A program made the translations under genes and the position numbers. Below, one piece after another: positions 5,640-7,550 of a stretch of DNA of 7,550 bases. The DNA lies in the NCBI GenBank assembly GCA_030692055.1, contig JAUYCY010000141.1, positions 1 to 7,550 on the forward strand, given 5' to 3'. The notes beneath the pieces are model-generated. The model did no database searches. It had not been told where the DNA came from and saw only the letters and a program-made list of their open reading frames with translations. Numbering within the stretch: the stretch's first letter is position 1; each line of letters begins with the position of its first letter. The DNA comes from Candidatus Omnitrophota bacterium. Its GTDB lineage: Bacteria > Omnitrophota > Koll11 > Duberdicusellales > 4484-171.

Positions 5640-6104
5640 CTAACCTTGCTTAAACAATGCTTTGTCTTTTTCGGTTAATTCGCCACAAAGAAGCCACACC
5701 GAAATTTGCAGGCGTTCGTCAGTTACCCTTATTATTTTACCGTCTTTTTGAATGTTTTGGCCTTTATCAATATCTTTTACGCTTTCTTTATCTTTGAATA
5801 AAAGTATCACCTGATACGGCACGCCATTTTTTGTTTTCTGTTGTCCTGTGCTGACCTGGTAGTAAGTACCTTTAAAGTCGTTTACTGTATCAAAAAAATC
5901 ATATTCTCCCACATTGCTTACTGCACCTTGGCCAGAAATTTCTTTGCCTAAATTATCATTTAGTATCTGATCTTTTTGTAGGTCAGTTGCTTTTTGGAAA
6001 TTATCAACTAATTCACCGATACCTATTGCCGCAGAATAAGAAAAATTGCTCATGCCAAAAACAAAAATTAACAAAAACACAAAAATCTTTATCATTTTTT
6101 TCAT
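5640..6104 (-). CDS. Exported small hypothetical protein (possible OB-fold)
   Basis: A 154-residue protein with a clear signal peptide: Lys-rich start, hydrophobic core about 5-18, and probable cleavage near SYSAA (22-26). The mature part has a helical opening (about 31-50) and then alternating beta-type strands: GKEISGQGAVSNV (53-65), YYQVSTGQ (81-88), YQVILLFKD (97-105) and RLQISVWLLCGEL (131-143). The pattern, with a GKEISGQG-like turn, recalls the tRNA_anti-like/OB-fold exported proteins, but this is a guess. A single Cys (C140) lies outside any lipobox. On the minus strand AGGAGGG (6108-6114) sits 3 nt before the ATG, and a sigma70-like promoter lies just upstream. It is the only minus-strand gene in the window and has no operon partner. 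Function unknown. Confidence 0.82.
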   Translation of the reverse strand: MKKMIKIFVFLLIFVFGMSNFSYSAAIGIGELVDNFQKATDLQKDQILNDNLGKEISGQGAVSNVGEYDFFDTVNDFKGTYYQVSTGQQKTKNGVPYQVILLFKDKESVKDIDKGQNIQKDGKIIRVTDERLQISVWLLCGELTEKDKALFKQG

Positions 6105-6123
6105 TTGCCCTCCTGTTTATGAT

Positions 6124-6152
6124 AATATACCTTATTAGGAAGCAATTTTCAA
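6124..6152 (-). promoter_or_regulatory. Sigma70-like promoter for the minus-strand gene
   Basis: Read on the minus strand, TTGAAA (6147-6152) and TATATT (6124-6129) are separated by 17 nt, ending about 20 nt before the start codon region. It stands back to back with the plus-strand promoter, the -35 boxes being 10 nt apart. Confidence 0.6.
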
Positions 6153-6162
6153 GCATTTTTTA

Positions 6163-6191
6163 TTGACTTTTACATATGCTTTTACGATAAT
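6163..6191 (+). promoter_or_regulatory. Sigma70-like promoter for the AlkD-like operon
   Basis: TTGACT (6163-6168) and GATAAT (6186-6191) are separated by 17 nt, a near-consensus arrangement. Transcription would start around 6198, giving a 5' leader of about 40 nt. Confidence 0.7.
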
Positions 6192-6237
6192 CTATATTAT
6201 ATTTTAGAAAAATTACTATTATCAAACGGCTATTTTT

Positions 6238-6939
6238 ATGTCTTTTAGCAAATTACAGAAAGAATTACGCAAATATGCCAGTAAAGAAACGGCAAAAGTA
6301 TTACAAGGATTTTTTAAGACCGGGCCGGGTGAATATGGCGAGGGAGATATTTTTTTAGGAGTACGGGTACCGTATATAAGGAAAATAGCTAAGCATTATA
6401 AAAGCCTGCCTTTGGGAGATATTGCTAAGTTGCTACATTCGCCGATACACGAAGAAAGGCTGCTGGCTCTGCTAATACTTATTTTGCAATTTAACCAAGC
6501 AAATGCCACCGATAAAAATAAGATATATAATTTCTATTTGAAAAACAGCAGGTATATAAATAATTGGGATTTAGTGGATTTGACAGCACCCAATATTGTT
6601 GGAGAATTTTTAATAGCCAGGAGCAAGAAGCAGCTATATATTTTTGCAAACTCAGATTCTATGTGGGAACGCAGAATTTCTATTCTTTCCACATTTAAGT
6701 TTATTAAGAATAATAGATTTGCTGACACTTTAAAAATTGCGAAAATACTAATATCTGATAAAGAAGATTTAATTCATAAGGCTGTGGGTTGGATGCTGCG
6801 TGAAATAGGCAAGCGCAATAAAAATGTTGAAAAGTTCTTCTTAAAAGAGTATTATAAAATTATGCCGAGGACAATGTTAAGGTATGCTATCGAGAAATTT
6901 CCGGAGGAGGAGAGATTAGCTTATTTAAATCATAGATAG
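6238..6939 (+). CDS. AlkD-like DNA alkylation repair protein
   Basis: A 233-residue HEAT-like repeat protein of the AlkD family, cytosolic DNA glycosylases that remove N3- and N7-alkylated purines without flipping the base out. Key AlkD residues are conserved. NNWDLVD (108-114) supplies W110 and D114, matching the Bacillus cereus AlkD Trp109 and catalytic Asp113. SMWERRISIL (141-150) supplies the Arg pair near position 148 of AlkD. HKAVGWMLREIGKR (180-193) supplies W185, matching Trp187. The N-terminal GVRVPYIRKIAK (41-52) is also typical, and the length is normal. No clear Shine-Dalgarno precedes the ATG, though a good promoter lies upstream. The broken response-regulator gene starts 18 nt after its stop, so the two probably share a transcript. 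Base specificity cannot be deduced. Confidence 0.9.
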   Translation: MSFSKLQKELRKYASKETAKVLQGFFKTGPGEYGEGDIFLGVRVPYIRKIAKHYKSLPLGDIAKLLHSPIHEERLLALLILILQFNQANATDKNKIYNFYLKNSRYINNWDLVDLTAPNIVGEFLIARSKKQLYIFANSDSMWERRISILSTFKFIKNNRFADTLKIAKILISDKEDLIHKAVGWMLREIGKRNKNVEKFFLKEYYKIMPRTMLRYAIEKFPEEERLAYLNHR

Positions 6940-6943
6940 CCAT

Positions 6944-6951
6944 GAGGAGGT
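6944..6951 (+). promoter_or_regulatory. Shine-Dalgarno of the response-regulator gene
   Basis: GAGGAGGT lies 6 nt before the ATG at 6958. This well-placed, intact site shows the true 5' end of the broken gene. Confidence 0.8.
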
Positions 6952-6957
6952 AAAAAT

Positions 6958-7345
6958 ATGGATAAAAAAAGATATTACTTATCGATGACGAAAAAGATTT
7001 CTGCGTGATAATCAGCACACATCTGAAGGTGATAGGGGATTTTGATGTGGCTATTGCATTCAATGGAGAAGAAGGCCTGAAGTTAGCAAAAAAATTAAAC
7101 CCGATTTAATTATTCTCGATATAGTTATGCCGGGTATAGATGGTTTTAAGGTGCTGGAAAAATTAAAGAAAGAAAATAATACTATGGCTATCCCTGTTAT
7201 TATGTTGAGCGGGCAAGATGCCGATATGTACAAAGTAAAAGCCGCGCAATTATTTGATGAGCTTTATATTACAAAGCCAGTAGATGCGCATCAGCTAAAA
7301 GAAAAAATTGAAGAGATTTTTAAAAGGATAGATTCTAAGGGGTAG
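6958..7345 (+). pseudogene. Single-domain response regulator with two frameshifts
   Basis: Restored, this is a CheY-like receiver of about 129 residues with no output domain. In the restored numbering, D10/D11 (LLIDDE) bind the metal, D55 (LIILDIVMPG) is the phosphoacceptor, S85 (MLSG) is the switch residue and K107 (TKP) is the conserved lysine. As written, translation from 6958 stops at 7006-7008 after 16 codons. The second frame ends at 7107-7109 and the third runs to the TAG at 7343-7345. Both breaks fall in A7 runs (6964-6970 and 7088-7094), and one more A in each restores the whole frame. No sensor kinase is nearby. Sequencing error, a young pseudogene or recoding are all possible; the strong conservation of all three pieces argues against long decay. 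Confidence 0.85.
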
Positions 7346-7382
7346 TTTTCCTAAAAAGAAATATTTTGTGCCTATATATAAC

Positions 7383-7416
7383 AAAAGGTCGGCTTCGGAA
7401 TGAAGTCGACCTTTTT
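7383..7416 (+). terminator. Intrinsic terminator after the response-regulator gene
   Basis: A 14-bp stem, AAAAGGTCGGCTTC (7383-7396) with GAAGTCGACCTTTT (7402-7415), contains one G.T pair, has a 5-nt loop (7397-7401) and ends in a T5 tract. The A tract on the 5' side would let it work on the other strand too. Confidence 0.88.
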
Positions 7417-7425
7417 AAGGTAGGT

Positions 7426-7445
7426 CCCGCTAAAATAGCGGGTTT
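7426..7445 (+). terminator. Second compact hairpin, probable terminator
   Basis: CCCGCTA (7426-7432) pairs perfectly with TAGCGGG (7436-7442) around an AAA loop and is followed by TTT. The GC-rich stem is strong but the T tract is short, so it is probably a back-up terminator. Confidence 0.65.
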
Positions 7446-7464
7446 AAATTGCATTAATTACTTT

Positions 7465-7492
7465 TTGTCCTGTTGTTTTTGAATTATATATA
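7465..7492 (+). promoter_or_regulatory. Possible promoter for a gene at the right edge
   Basis: TTGTCC (7465-7470) and TATATA (7487-7492) are 16 nt apart in a very AT-rich stretch following two terminators. Such matches are common by chance in AT-rich DNA. Confidence 0.25.
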
Positions 7493-7540
7493 TGTTTTTG
7501 AAAAATGCAAGTAAAAAATGTTGCAATAAAAAAGGTATTT

Positions 7541-7550
7541 ATGAGCTATA
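7541..7550 (+). CDS. Possible start of a further gene, cut by the window edge
   Basis: An ATG at 7541-7543 (M-S-Y...) follows a weak AAAAAAGG 5 nt upstream. Only three codons are visible, so this is only a candidate placed by its position after two terminators. Confidence 0.2.

Noticed and set aside
6958..7008. A real 16-codon leader peptide ahead of the receiver segment
   Set aside because: Its first codons are simply the receiver N-terminus before the frameshift, and the Shine-Dalgarno serves the full-length gene.

Overview
The window looks like a bacterial chromosome segment of low to moderate GC, probably from an uncultured Gram-negative lineage. The DUF3568-type lipoprotein, the GHL10-type glycosidase-like protein, the AlkD-like HEAT-repeat glycosylase and long palindrome-rich spacers would fit Omnitrophota (OP3) or a PVC-related group. 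That placement is inferred from gene style only; there is no rRNA or marker gene here.

Left part (1-3246): a hairpin-rich leader and a nested palindrome precede a three-gene, same-strand envelope/export cluster. It holds an ABC-2 type permease (215-1342), a 14-TM DHA2-type MFS exporter (1413-2882), and a small DUF3568-like lipoprotein whose start overlaps the MFS stop by 14 nt (2869-3246). The ATPase and any adaptor or outer-membrane partners would lie outside the window, most likely upstream.

Middle (3247-5639): one secreted GHL10/DUF187-like protein (3636-4736) sits between two long non-coding spacers. Both spacers are full of inverted repeats. A 46-nt core hairpin is present once in each spacer (43/46 identical, with one compensatory pair). 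The second spacer also carries a TTCGAC...GTCGAA palindrome of a widely dispersed type, inside a block with imperfect terminal inverted repeats.

Right part (5640-7550): an exported small hypothetical protein on the minus strand (5640-6104) and an AlkD-like DNA glycosylase on the plus strand (6238-6939) diverge from back-to-back sigma70-like promoters. A single-domain response regulator follows AlkD, but its frame is broken twice. Each break is explained by one missing A in an A7 run, so it is a pseudogene, a sequencing artefact or, less likely, a recoded gene. Two strong intrinsic terminators close this unit, and a new gene may begin at the right edge.

I do not see a clear new enzyme system, defence island or CRISPR array. 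The most unusual content is the set of palindromic and structured spacer elements and the doubly frameshifted receiver gene.
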